This document shows, one piece after another, positions 8,192-16,267 of a DNA stretch of 64,000 nt. Each line of letters begins with the position of its first letter. The stretch's first letter is position 1. Source of the stretch: Polyangia bacterium (lineage in GTDB: Bacteria > Myxococcota_A > Polyangia > Nannocystales > Nannocystaceae); contig JAUIKS010000009.1 in assembly GCA_030430565.1 (NCBI GenBank), forward strand, positions 1 to 64,000, given 5' to 3'. A program made the position numbers and the translations under genes. The notes beneath the pieces are model-generated. The model was not told the DNA's origin and searched no databases. It saw only the letters and a list, made by a program, of their open reading frames with translations.

Positions 8192-9451
8192 ATGATCTTT
8201 TTCAGCAAGCTCAACCCAGCCGCGACCGATCCCCGCCTGATCGTCAATCGTGAGCATGAGCGACGTTGGCTGTCAGGGAGCCTCCAGCAGTATCTGGGCA
8301 ATAACGACCCTGAGAACGGTCGCGCCTACTGTGTCTCCGGCGGGAAGGGCGTCGGCAAGAGCATCCTGACGCGCCGAGTCCTCGACGAGCTGCGTCAAGT
8401 TCACAGCGCGACGACTGTTTTTATTGAAGTTGATTGTCGTCGGTGCCAGAGCCGGCGAACCGTGGTCGCTCGAATCGCGCAGGGCCTGCTCAAGGAGCTC
8501 AACAGCCTCAAGGTCAAGCCCGAGCTGCTGAGCACCGCGCACATCTTGGCGACGATCGCGAACTTCGACTCCGCCAAGCTCAAGATCGTGCACCAGCACA
8601 TCGTCCAGCACCGGCGCGCGGCGAGACTCGCCGGCGAGCGCTCGCTGCTGAACTTCCTGGCCCTGAATTTCGATATCTCGTTCGACCGTACAGAGAAGCA
8701 GCAAAAGGCGTTGGAGGGCGATGTTCGCTTCGACGCGCATCGCCTGCTCGGCGCGCTCATCGAGCTGTTCCACGATGTTCGCCGACAAGGGCTTCACATC
8801 GTCGTCTACCTCGACAACATCGACGAGCTGGACCACGCCGCGTATCGCAGCGAGGAGCGGCGAGAGGCGGTGCGAACAGAGTCCGAGGGGCTGCTCGAAC
8901 TCTACGCCGCCCCGATCGCCCTGGTCCTCAATATGCGGACCTACTACACCGACGTCTTGCCGCGCGCGATCTCGAAGGTTCGCGTGCTCGAGCCGCTCGC
9001 CGGCGACGACATGCTGGAGCTGCTGCGTCTGCGAATGCGCGAGGAGCCAGCGGAGATCAACGAGGCGTTGGCGAATCCCGAGTGTCGGGACGCGCTCGCC
9101 AAGCTCGCGGGGCTCGCCAAGACGCCGCTCGCCTTCCTGACGTGGTTCGAGTTCCTGTGCGAGCAAGGCGCGCCACACAGCGACTCCATGACCGAAGGGC
9201 TTGGTCGCTTCGCCCGAACCCACTTCGCCGCGTTGCCGAGCGGCGTGCTGCGCAGCGTCGCCGCCGCGTTCCCGACCTACGACTCGATGATCTCGCGTGA
9301 GCAGCTGCTCGCGGCCTGCAACGGCAACGAGGCGGTCTTCTCGCAGGTGCAGCAGCATCAGGTCGTACTGCCCGTCGACTTCTGGAACCCGATCGAGTTC
9401 ATGCTCGATCCGCTCCTCCATTTCATGCTCCCCAGCGATCAAGCGCGGTGA
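8192..9451 (+). CDS. P-loop ATPase (AAA/STAND-like), first gene of a coupled pair
   Basis: A 419-aa protein beginning MIFFSKLNP at ATG 8192; the frame is open upstream but this is the first sensible start. A short N-terminus leads to Walker A GGKGVGKS near residue 50 and Walker B VVYLDNID near residue 205, followed by LNMRTYYTD (sensor-like Arg) and a helical lid. The pattern resembles AAA_16/ORC-like or STAND NTPases that load partners or sense signals. No transmembrane segment or extra enzymatic domain is seen. The stop overlaps the GTG of the next gene (GTGA, 9448-9451), which indicates translational coupling and probably a complex between the two proteins. I do not recognise a named family; role in defence, signalling or replication cannot be chosen from sequence alone. 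Confidence 0.8.
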   Translation: MIFFSKLNPAATDPRLIVNREHERRWLSGSLQQYLGNNDPENGRAYCVSGGKGVGKSILTRRVLDELRQVHSATTVFIEVDCRRCQSRRTVVARIAQGLLKELNSLKVKPELLSTAHILATIANFDSAKLKIVHQHIVQHRRAARLAGERSLLNFLALNFDISFDRTEKQQKALEGDVRFDAHRLLGALIELFHDVRRQGLHIVVYLDNIDELDHAAYRSEERREAVRTESEGLLELYAAPIALVLNMRTYYTDVLPRAISKVRVLEPLAGDDMLELLRLRMREEPAEINEALANPECRDALAKLAGLAKTPLAFLTWFEFLCEQGAPHSDSMTEGLGRFARTHFAALPSGVLRSVAAAFPTYDSMISREQLLAACNGNEAVFSQVQQHQVVLPVDFWNPIEFMLDPLLHFMLPSDQAR

Positions 9452-11424
9452 CCATGTGGCTGCTCCCGGTTGATCTGGCGCCGTATCAGATCGCGCTGCC
9501 TCCGGGACGCTACTCGCTCCCCTGGTTTTATAGCGATCAGCAGATCGAGCGAATCCTGCAGCTGCTCCGTGGTCTGCTCCGGGGCGTCTCGCATCACGTC
9601 GAGCTCCGCTGGGATCCCGCGAGGGGGTGGCCCGTCGAGCGGCTCGGGCGCGCCGACACGGCGATGGTCATGCTCCGGGGAGCGGCGCCGACCGACCCCT
9701 GCACGGTCGCGCTGTTGGGTCGCTACGTGTTCGTCCAGCCCGAGCGACCCGATGACGCCGGCGTCGGCTGGTGCGAGCGCTTCATCAAGACTCGCCTCGT
9801 CTCGATCGTGCGCCGCGTGATCGCCGATCCGAATCACCCGCTCGCGGAGATGCAGCTGGCGAAGCTGCCCGTTGACGACGCCGCCGCGATGACCTCGGAC
9901 CCGGTCGAGTTCATCGAGCTGCTAGAGGCGACGATCGAGCATCGCTTCCGCTACGCCCGATTCGGGCTGCACGACTACGATTATCGGCGCAGCCTCCGCG
10001 TGGTCGCGGGCGAGCGCCTCGCGGCCAAGCTGCTCACGCTGCCCGAGGAGGAGCAGACGCCGGCGCTGGAGCTGCTGCTGTGCGGAGAGCCCGAGGACGG
10101 AGACGTTTCGCTCGCCGCGAGCGCGCTTCAACGCGTCGGCCTGGCGGTCACGGTGGGGCCCGATGTCATGCTGCTGCCGCTGGCTCGGGCGGCGCGCGAG
10201 TTCGTGGTGTGGGGGACGCTGGGGGTTAGTGTGCCAGCGGAGCGCTGGACCGAGCGGGTGCGTGAGGCGACGCATCTGCTCAATCGTTGGTCCTTTGTTA
10301 GCCGTGATGGCTTTTCTGACGAGGAGCGTATGTTACACGCTAGGATGAGCCGGCTATTGGTAACGCGATTGGTTTTCGCGGAGCCTCTTGGCTGGAGTGC
10401 GGTACTTGATGAGCTTGAAGCGTATGCTCGAGCATGCTCTCTGAAACCTTCAGGCTGGGCTGCTTATCGCGGTGTGTTTGAAGTCTTGGTTTCTACGTCT
10501 CTTCTTGTGCGGAAGTCGACTGGCGACATAGTATACCCAATGGTTCGAGAGCTTGAGTCGAACAACGGAAATGCTCGTGAGCAGGCATGGAATAGAATGC
10601 TCTGCAAGGTGCTTCTTGTGCTCGTCGAATCTCGTGTGTCAGAGTTGGACGGCGAAGCGCTAGAGCGCGTAGCTGCGGATGCTGAGGCGAGTATTGCGAT
10701 TCTTGAGTCGACTACGGGGTGCGCCGTTCCTCCGGGCTTGTTGGTAAACGTGCGGATCGAGGCAGCACGATGCATGCTGGCGAAATTCGGTTGTGAGGAT
10801 GAAGCGGCTAAAAAGCTCGACTTGGCTGAAGCGGTTCTAGAGGGTTGCGGTGCTGGGCATCGAGTTATTGGGTTGTCGAGGCTTGTCCTGAATATTCCAT
10901 CTGATATGCAAGCGGCGGAGAAACACCTCCGGGCGATTCGTGAAAAGAAGGATGTGTCGGAGTTCGATTTTGTGCTTTCAGTGATCGACTTGCTATTAGA
11001 CTATAATAAAAATGGAGACCGAAATTCAGCCTTGAAAAAGTATCAAGAAATTTGTGCATCTGCTCGATCAGACTCCTCGGAGAATACCGATAGCGTCGCT
11101 CGACGCGATGTTCTCGGAGTGTTGGCAGGAATTGTAGGAGAATCGTCAGGTACGTTTTCAACGATGGCCAGGCACAAAGGCTTTCTTGGTAGCTTTGTCG
11201 CGTCTGTCTGTTTTCGCAATGGCGAAGAGGTCTCGGCGGAGCGCGTCGCTGCGAAGCAGCCCAATAGTGATGGTTTGTCTTGGACAACACTCGCGCTCGC
11301 TCGTCTTCGGCTAGGGCGTGTCGACGAAGGTTGCGCGATTCTTGAGCACTACCCTGAAGGAACTCCCTATATAGAGCGTGCGCTGTCTGCGTTGGACAAC
11401 ACATCGACCCCGGCGAAGGGGTAA
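9448..11424 (+). CDS. Unknown 658-aa partner of the ATPase, with a compositional break
   Basis: Starts at GTG 9448 overlapping the ATPase stop, or at ATG 9454. No signal peptide or transmembrane helix is evident. The first about 260 residues (MWLLPVDLAPYQIALPPG... onward) are encoded by DNA as G+C-rich as the neighbours. From about 10225-10290 to the stop the composition falls to about half G+C; 10981-11040 has 21 G or C of 60. The reading frame continues intact through the change. The C-terminal part is helical with Leu/Ala/Glu repeats (SWTTLALARLRLGRVDEGCAIL) and looks TPR-like, a type common in signal-sensing partners of NTPases. I recognise no catalytic motif. The simplest reading is a conserved N-terminal partner domain joined to a C-terminal domain of different origin; that is inference. 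Confidence 0.72.
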   Translation: MTMWLLPVDLAPYQIALPPGRYSLPWFYSDQQIERILQLLRGLLRGVSHHVELRWDPARGWPVERLGRADTAMVMLRGAAPTDPCTVALLGRYVFVQPERPDDAGVGWCERFIKTRLVSIVRRVIADPNHPLAEMQLAKLPVDDAAAMTSDPVEFIELLEATIEHRFRYARFGLHDYDYRRSLRVVAGERLAAKLLTLPEEEQTPALELLLCGEPEDGDVSLAASALQRVGLAVTVGPDVMLLPLARAAREFVVWGTLGVSVPAERWTERVREATHLLNRWSFVSRDGFSDEERMLHARMSRLLVTRLVFAEPLGWSAVLDELEAYARACSLKPSGWAAYRGVFEVLVSTSLLVRKSTGDIVYPMVRELESNNGNAREQAWNRMLCKVLLVLVESRVSELDGEALERVAADAEASIAILESTTGCAVPPGLLVNVRIEAARCMLAKFGCEDEAAKKLDLAEAVLEGCGAGHRVIGLSRLVLNIPSDMQAAEKHLRAIREKKDVSEFDFVLSVIDLLLDYNKNGDRNSALKKYQEICASARSDSSENTDSVARRDVLGVLAGIVGESSGTFSTMARHKGFLGSFVASVCFRNGEEVSAERVAAKQPNSDGLSWTTLALARLRLGRVDEGCAILEHYPEGTPYIERALSALDNTSTPAKG

Positions 11425-11470
11425 AGTAGGTGGTAGTTGTGTCGATGCGAGACGTGCTCAACGCCGTCGA

Positions 11471-12157
11471 TCACGGCCCCGCGTTGAAAACCACCTCGCT
11501 CGACGCCGCCGCGATGATCTGCAGCAGCTCTTTCTCGATCGGATGACAGCCGCCGTTCGCCTCGAGGTAGCGGTAGGCGAGGTGCGCCACCAGCAGGTTC
11601 ACCGGCTCGGCGCGGGCGAGCGCGTCCGCCTCGACGAGGCCGTCGGCGGTGAGCGAGCAGCGCTCCTCGATCAGCGGCGCGCGCTGCTCGGGCGGGAGCG
11701 GCGCGAGCGACTCGAGCAGGTCCGCGCCGCCGCAGCTCGACTCGAGCACAGGTCGCAGCGTGGGGGAGCCGAGCGTCTTCGCGCCGAAGCGCGCGCGCTG
11801 ATCCGGCGCGAGCGAGGCGATCCCCGTCAGGTACTCGCCGACCTCGGGCGGGAGGCGTGACGCCGAGACCTTCCCGAGCCCGCGCGTCGCGAGCTTGAAT
11901 CGATCCTGGTCGGTCTCGACCGACGCGTGGCGAACGGACTCGAGCGCGACCGGCAGGTACTGCTCATCGGGCGGAGGGAGCGAGTCCTGCTTCGCGGCGG
12001 GCGCGTCCTCGGCGGCGGGCGCGTCGGCCTCGCGCTCGGCCGGGCCGCCCTCCGCCGTCTTCGCGGGCGCACTCGGGTCGGTCTCCCGGCCCGAGCAGGC
12101 GAGCGCGGTCGCGAGGGCGAGCGGGAGGGCGAGTGTGGCGGCGCGGGCTGGCTGCAT
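11471..12157 (-). CDS. Hypothetical lipoprotein (228 aa)
   Basis: Start ATG 12157 gives the signal peptide MQPARAATLALPLALATALAC with cysteine near residue 21, then a low-complexity Ala/Pro/Glu linker of about 40 residues, then a helical domain with four conserved-looking cysteines (SSCGG, ERCSL, GGCHP). The frame is open to 12649 but that extension is antisense to the upstream gene. Exported and lipidated; function not recognised. It lies 53 bp downstream of the fibro-slime lipoprotein gene on the same strand and is convergent with the ATPase partner gene. Confidence 0.7.
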   Translation of the reverse strand: MQPARAATLALPLALATALACSGRETDPSAPAKTAEGGPAEREADAPAAEDAPAAKQDSLPPPDEQYLPVALESVRHASVETDQDRFKLATRGLGKVSASRLPPEVGEYLTGIASLAPDQRARFGAKTLGSPTLRPVLESSCGGADLLESLAPLPPEQRAPLIEERCSLTADGLVEADALARAEPVNLLVAHLAYRYLEANGGCHPIEKELLQIIAAASSEVVFNAGP

Positions 12158-12210
12158 GGAGCTGCACTTTACGACACCTACGTCTGTGCGCCGGCGCGCG
12201 CGGGTCCGCG

Positions 12211-13128
12211 CTACTCCGGCGGCGGCGCGAAGCAGCTGATCGTCGTGTCGATGCGGAAGTTGGACTCCGAGGTGTGGCGCTCGGCGAAGAAGAAGTGCAG
12301 CGAGTAGGTCCCGCCGGGCGTGATGCCCAGCTCCGCCGCCTTCTCGTCCAGGTTCACCGAGCCGGTCAGCGGCCCGTGCACGCCGCCGAGGTCGATCGCC
12401 AGCGTGCCGTTGATGAAGGTGAACAGGTCGTCGTCGCCCGTGAAGGTGAAGACCTCGCCGCCCTGGTAGGTGAACTCGGTCGCGATCTCGAGCGTGAAGT
12501 GATAGTTGTGGGCGTTGCCCTCGTCGCCGTGCCCTTGCCCGTCGATGGGGAAGAAGGCCGAGTTGTCGTAGGTGAAGAGGCCGTTTTGCAGCGTCAGCGG
12601 GATCTCGAGCGGGATCGCGAGATTGACCCCGGGGACATCCCGGTACCACTGGTCGAAGTCCTGCTGGCCGTGGGTCGTCGGCGTGCTCGGGTTGCCCGCG
12701 TAGACCGGCTTCTCGTCCCCGCCGAGCGCGGGCGCGACGATCCCGGGGTCGACCTGGATCGTGTACTCAAAGTCGGGGTGACTCTGTCGGAAGTCGCGCA
12801 GGGTGCCGTGGAGGATCGAGCCGCACTCCTCCTCGCCGGTGTCCTGCGGCGGCAGGTCGATGTCCGCGCCGAGGTCGAACTTCACGTCGCCCCCGCCCGT
12901 GTTCGCGCCGCTCGTGTTCGCGCCGCTCGTGTTCGCGCCGCTCGTGTTCGCGCCGGACGAGCCGCTGAGCGAGCCGCCGATCGATCCGCCCGAGCTGCCC
13001 GCGGTCAGATCGATCCCTGAATTCGCGTTCGAATCGTCGCCGTCCGTGTCGCGGCCGCCGCCGAACTCGCACGCGCACACGCCGAGCGACGCGACGCAGA
13101 TCACCGCCAGACAGGCTCTCGCTTGCAT
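12211..13128 (-). CDS. Fibro-slime domain lipoprotein
   Basis: A 305-aa surface protein from ATG 13128. A signal peptide ends in the lipobox VCAC (about residue 20), followed by a Gly/Ser/Asn linker containing four copies of SGANT encoded by a 15-bp repeat near 12901-12953. The rest matches the fibro-slime domain: GTLRDFRQSHPDFEY near its start, then VFTFTGDDDLFTFINGTLAI, DLGGVHGPL and the C-terminal YSLHFFFAERHTSESNF. These PA14-like beta-sandwich domains occur on cell-surface proteins of Dictyostelium and bacteria and are thought to bind carbohydrate or mediate adhesion. It diverges from the subtilase gene across a 233-bp, relatively A+T-rich spacer. Confidence 0.85.
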   Translation of the reverse strand: MQARACLAVICVASLGVCACEFGGGRDTDGDDSNANSGIDLTAGSSGGSIGGSLSGSSGANTSGANTSGANTSGANTGGGDVKFDLGADIDLPPQDTGEEECGSILHGTLRDFRQSHPDFEYTIQVDPGIVAPALGGDEKPVYAGNPSTPTTHGQQDFDQWYRDVPGVNLAIPLEIPLTLQNGLFTYDNSAFFPIDGQGHGDEGNAHNYHFTLEIATEFTYQGGEVFTFTGDDDLFTFINGTLAIDLGGVHGPLTGSVNLDEKAAELGITPGGTYSLHFFFAERHTSESNFRIDTTISCFAPPPE

Positions 13129-13270
13129 GTACAAGCGCTACTCGATCTTCGCGCGATGTCGCAGGCCGCGTATGCGGCGTGTGCATATGCAGATTGAGAA
13201 TAAGTGAGATCGCTCAATGAGTTTTCCGAATTGAATCGGCGTTGGCAAACACAAAACCTGTGAACGCGCC

Positions 13271-13340
13271 GCGCTCCGGGGAGGGAGCGCAGGCGGTTGG
13301 GTTTTTTCGCGCGGTCGCGGCGAGGTGTGCTCCTCGCCGC
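13271..13340 (+). promoter_or_regulatory. Structured leader upstream of the subtilisin-like protease gene
   Basis: Two hairpins precede the start codon at 13362. The first pairs GCGCTCC (13271-13277) with GGAGCGC (13284-13290) and is followed 11 nt later by six T at 13302-13307. The second is a perfect 9-bp stem, GCGGCGAGG with CCTCGCCGC (13317-13340), ending 10 nt before the ribosome binding site GGGGGAG (13351-13357). This could be an attenuator or mRNA-stability element; no known riboswitch consensus is matched. Confidence 0.45.
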
Positions 13341-13361
13341 CAGACGCGACGGGGGAGTTGT

Positions 13362-15029
13362 ATGCGCAAGATTGGAAATCACGGTTGGTTGCTCGCGGCG
13401 GCGGGTGTTTTGCTCTTCACGGGCGCCTGCGATGAGGGCGGGCGCGACGGCGAGGGGCCGGTGAATTCGCCCGGCATTCAGCTGCCGGACATCGAGCCCG
13501 ACGCCGATGACAACGAGCCCGCGCCGGTGCTCGAGGACGACGATGACCCGTCGATCGTCAAGGGTCGCTACATCGTCGTGCTCAAGAAGTCGGTCAAGGC
13601 CCAGGCGGTCGGGGACATCATCTCCTCGACCCCGCTCGACGCCGAGGAGGACGAGGTCGAGCAGGTCTACAAGTCGGCGATCGTCGGCTTCTCCGGTCGC
13701 TTCAGCGCCGAGACCGTCGAGGCCTTCCGCCACGACCCGGACGTCGCCTACATCGAGCCTGATCGAAAGTTCATGCCCAACGTGACGTGGGGCCTCGATC
13801 GCGTCGATCAGCCCGATCTGCCGCTCGACGACAGCTACAGCCCGCCGGCGACCGGCGCGGGCGTGCACGCCTACATCGTCGACACCGGCCTCCGCGCCTC
13901 GCACTCGGAGTTCGCGGGTCGCGTGGGCGAGGGCTGGAGCGCGCTGAACGGCGGCGACTGGAGCGACTGCGACGGCCACGGCACGCACGTCGCGGGCACG
14001 GTCGGCGGGACCAACTACGGCGTCGCGCCCGAGGTCACGCTGCACGCCGCGCGGGTGTTCGGCTGCGGCAACAACCCCGGCGGCTACACCTCGTGGATCA
14101 TCGGCGCGCTCGACTGGATCGAGAGCGAGGGCGAGCGCCCGGCGGTCGTCAACATGAGCCTGGGCGGCGGCGCGAGCACCTCGCTCGACAACGCGGTCAA
14201 GAGCGTCGTCAACAGCGGCATCACGGTGGTCGTCGCGGCCGGCAACGAGAACAGCGACGCCTGCTACACCTCGCCCGCGCGCACGCCGACCGCGATCACG
14301 GTCGGCGCGACCGACTGGAACGACAAGCGCGCCAGCTTCTCCAACTGGGGCGGCTGCGTGGACGTGATGGCGCCGGGCCACGGCATCACCTCGGCCTGGT
14401 ACAACAACGACTCGGCGACGAACTCGATCAGCGGGACCTCGATGGCGAGCCCGCACGTCGCCGGCGCCGCAGCGGTCTACCTCTCGCTGGCCGGCAACGG
14501 CGACAAGACGCCCGGGGAGGTCTTCGACGCGATCATCAACACGAGCGTCGCGGACACCCTGACCAGCCTCGGCTCGGGGACGCCGAACCGCATGCTCTCG
14601 GTGAACTTCGACGAGGGCGGCGACGGCGGCAACGACGGCGGCGGCGACGACAACGATCAGGATCCGCAGCCGGATCCCGAGCCGGATCCCGAGCCCGAGC
14701 CCGATCCGCAGCCCGACCCGACCTGCCCGGGGTGCGACAAGTTCACGGGCTCGCTGCCGGGGACCGGATCGTACGACTGGCAGCCCGACGGCAACTACTA
14801 CTACGCGGCGGCCGGCGATCACCGCGGGATCCTGACGGGCCCCGGCGCGGCGGACTTCGACCTGAAGCTCTACAAGTGGAACGGCTACAACTGGAGCGAG
14901 GTCGCGCGCTCCGAGAGCCCGACCTCGAACGAGGAGATCAACTACAGCGGCGGCAGCGGCTACTACGTCTGGTACGTGTACAGCTGGTCGGGCAGCGGCG
15001 GTTATGAGCTGCTGCTCGGCGCGCCGTAG
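13362..15029 (+). CDS. Subtilisin-like serine protease (peptidase S8) lipoprotein
   Basis: A 555-aa secreted, probably lipid-anchored protease. ATG 13362 follows GGGGGAG and gives a signal peptide with lipobox FTGAC at about residue 26. Residues about 62-135 are an inhibitor-I9 propeptide (YIVVLKKSV... [10 protein letters not shown]). The catalytic domain is proteinase K-like, with Asp in YIVDTG (near 173), His in [10 protein letters not shown] (near 206), Asn in VVAAGNEN and Ser in [12 protein letters not shown] (near 360). A DPxP repeat linker leads to a C-terminal PPC-like beta domain ([20 protein letters not shown]). The frame is open upstream to 13242 but that extension precedes the signal peptide. 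The propeptide keeps the enzyme inactive until export; a role in degrading prey or external protein fits a predator but is inferred. A strong terminator follows at 15056. Confidence 0.94.
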   Translation: MRKIGNHGWLLAAAGVLLFTGACDEGGRDGEGPVNSPGIQLPDIEPDADDNEPAPVLEDDDDPSIVKGRYIVVLKKSVKAQAVGDIISSTPLDAEEDEVEQVYKSAIVGFSGRFSAETVEAFRHDPDVAYIEPDRKFMPNVTWGLDRVDQPDLPLDDSYSPPATGAGVHAYIVDTGLRASHSEFAGRVGEGWSALNGGDWSDCDGHGTHVAGTVGGTNYGVAPEVTLHAARVFGCGNNPGGYTSWIIGALDWIESEGERPAVVNMSLGGGASTSLDNAVKSVVNSGITVVVAAGNENSDACYTSPARTPTAITVGATDWNDKRASFSNWGGCVDVMAPGHGITSAWYNNDSATNSISGTSMASPHVAGAAAVYLSLAGNGDKTPGEVFDAIINTSVADTLTSLGSGTPNRMLSVNFDEGGDGGNDGGGDDNDQDPQPDPEPDPEPEPDPQPDPTCPGCDKFTGSLPGTGSYDWQPDGNYYYAAAGDHRGILTGPGAADFDLKLYKWNGYNWSEVARSESPTSNEEINYSGGSGYYVWYVYSWSGSGGYELLLGAP

Positions 15030-15055
15030 CGCGATGGTGCGAGCGTGAGGTCCAC

Positions 15056-15089
15056 GGCTGGCGAGCGCTGCTCGCCAGCCGTTTATTTT
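15056..15089 (+). terminator. Rho-independent terminator after the protease gene
   Basis: GGCTGGCGAGC and GCTCGCCAGCC form a perfect 11-bp stem with a 3-nt loop (15056-15080), followed by GTTTATTTT. It lies 27 bp past the stop at 15029. Confidence 0.93.
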
Positions 15090-15123
15090 GGTTGAGGAGC
15101 AATATGTCCGATCGGACGGGTCG

Positions 15124-16179
15124 CTACATCGGCCCGTTGGCGGCGTCGATCGTCTTGACCTGGTGCTCGACCTCCACGTCGGCGGGCGTCGAGGAGGCGC
15201 GCAGCCCCTTGGTCATCGCGCTGAGCCGCGCGGCGACAAGCTCCATGGGCGCCGCGTCGACGCGGGCGGAGAGGTGCGCGCGCGTGGACTTCTGCGTCAC
15301 CGTGATCGCGCGCTTGACCTGCTCCGCGAGCTGCCGCTGCTTGTCGGCGCCGTCGCCGTCCTGGGTGAGCAGGAGCGGGAGCGCCTCGATCGCGGTCTGC
15401 ATCGTGCTCACGGCGCGCGCGGCGTGGTCAGCGTTCGCGTGGGTGGTCACGAGATCGAGCTCGAAGCCGCTCGAGAGCGCGCCGCCGCCGTGGATCGACT
15501 GGACCGGGAAGTTCGCGTCGTCGTTCTCGTTGATCAGGCCGACGAACCACAGCTCGCGGGTCTGGTCGACCTCGGCGAGCAGCGGCGCGAGCGGGCCGTC
15601 CTTCGCGCGCTGGCCGACGCCGCGGGCGAGCTCGCGCGCGGTCTGCTTCCACTCCGTGCTGCTCACGAGGATCGCGTCGTCGTTGATGATGTAGCCGGCG
15701 CCGAAGTCGGTGATGTCGAACCACAGCTCGCCGCTGTGCTTCGCGTGCACCTGCATGCGCGACTCGCCGGCGCGGCTGTTGTAGGCGGACTCGAGGCAGC
15801 GAAGGCGCTCACGATCGCCGACGCCCGGACCCACGAGCGCGAACATCCCGTGATCCTCACCAGCCGCGAACATCACGAAGCGATCGAGGCGCCCGGGGTC
15901 GAGCTTGCACCCGCTCGCGTACTCGCGCAGCTGGTTGATGGTCTCGGTCGAGAACCATCGGTCGAGCCACGATCCGTAGGCTGCCTGTGGGGACAGGCTG
16001 AGGATGAACTCGGCGTCCCGGGGCGCGTAGTCGAGCGGGTCGATCTCGGTGACGGCGGCCGCGTCGTCCGGGTCGGGGCGCGGGTGCTTGGCGGTGCAGG
16101 CGAGCGGGCCGAGGAGGACCGCGGGGAGCAGCGCGACGGCGAGCAGCGCGGCGGGGCGAGGTTGGCGGTGCGTCATCAT
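15124..16179 (-). CDS. Hypothetical lipoprotein (351 aa)
   Basis: Starts at tandem ATGs (16179/16176). The signal peptide runs through AALLAVALLPAVLLG to the lipobox PLAC. The mature protein has alternating strand-helix texture, for example DAEFILSLSPQAAYGSWLDR near the start, ending in a helical Ala-rich region. This two-lobed pattern resembles bacterial surface lipoproteins of the DUF3352 kind, but I cannot confirm the family. Minus strand, 88 bp downstream of the TonB-dependent receptor gene, so it may be the last gene of that transcription unit. Convergent with the protease gene. Confidence 0.68.
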   Translation of the reverse strand: MMTHRQPRPAALLAVALLPAVLLGPLACTAKHPRPDPDDAAAVTEIDPLDYAPRDAEFILSLSPQAAYGSWLDRWFSTETINQLREYASGCKLDPGRLDRFVMFAAGEDHGMFALVGPGVGDRERLRCLESAYNSRAGESRMQVHAKHSGELWFDITDFGAGYIINDDAILVSSTEWKQTARELARGVGQRAKDGPLAPLLAEVDQTRELWFVGLINENDDANFPVQSIHGGGALSSGFELDLVTTHANADHAARAVSTMQTAIEALPLLLTQDGDGADKQRQLAEQVKRAITVTQKSTRAHLSARVDAAPMELVAARLSAMTKGLRASSTPADVEVEHQVKTIDAANGPM

Positions 16180-16267
16180 GGCGGGCGAGCGCTTCGGCGC
16201 TCGAGGTGGTTCAACGCGCGAGCGCGGTGATTCGTTCCTGCGCGCGTCCGCGCGCGCGCTGGCGCGA

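Noticed and set aside
10865..11461. 198-codon minus-strand frame over the low-G+C end of the ATPase partner
   Set aside because: No recognisable motif and the plus frame is continuous with the upstream coding region.
13200..13361. GEMM/c-di-GMP-type riboswitch in the protease leader
   Set aside because: A GGCAAAC and small hairpins are present, but the conserved GEMM core and tetraloop-receptor elements are not; only a structured leader is claimed.
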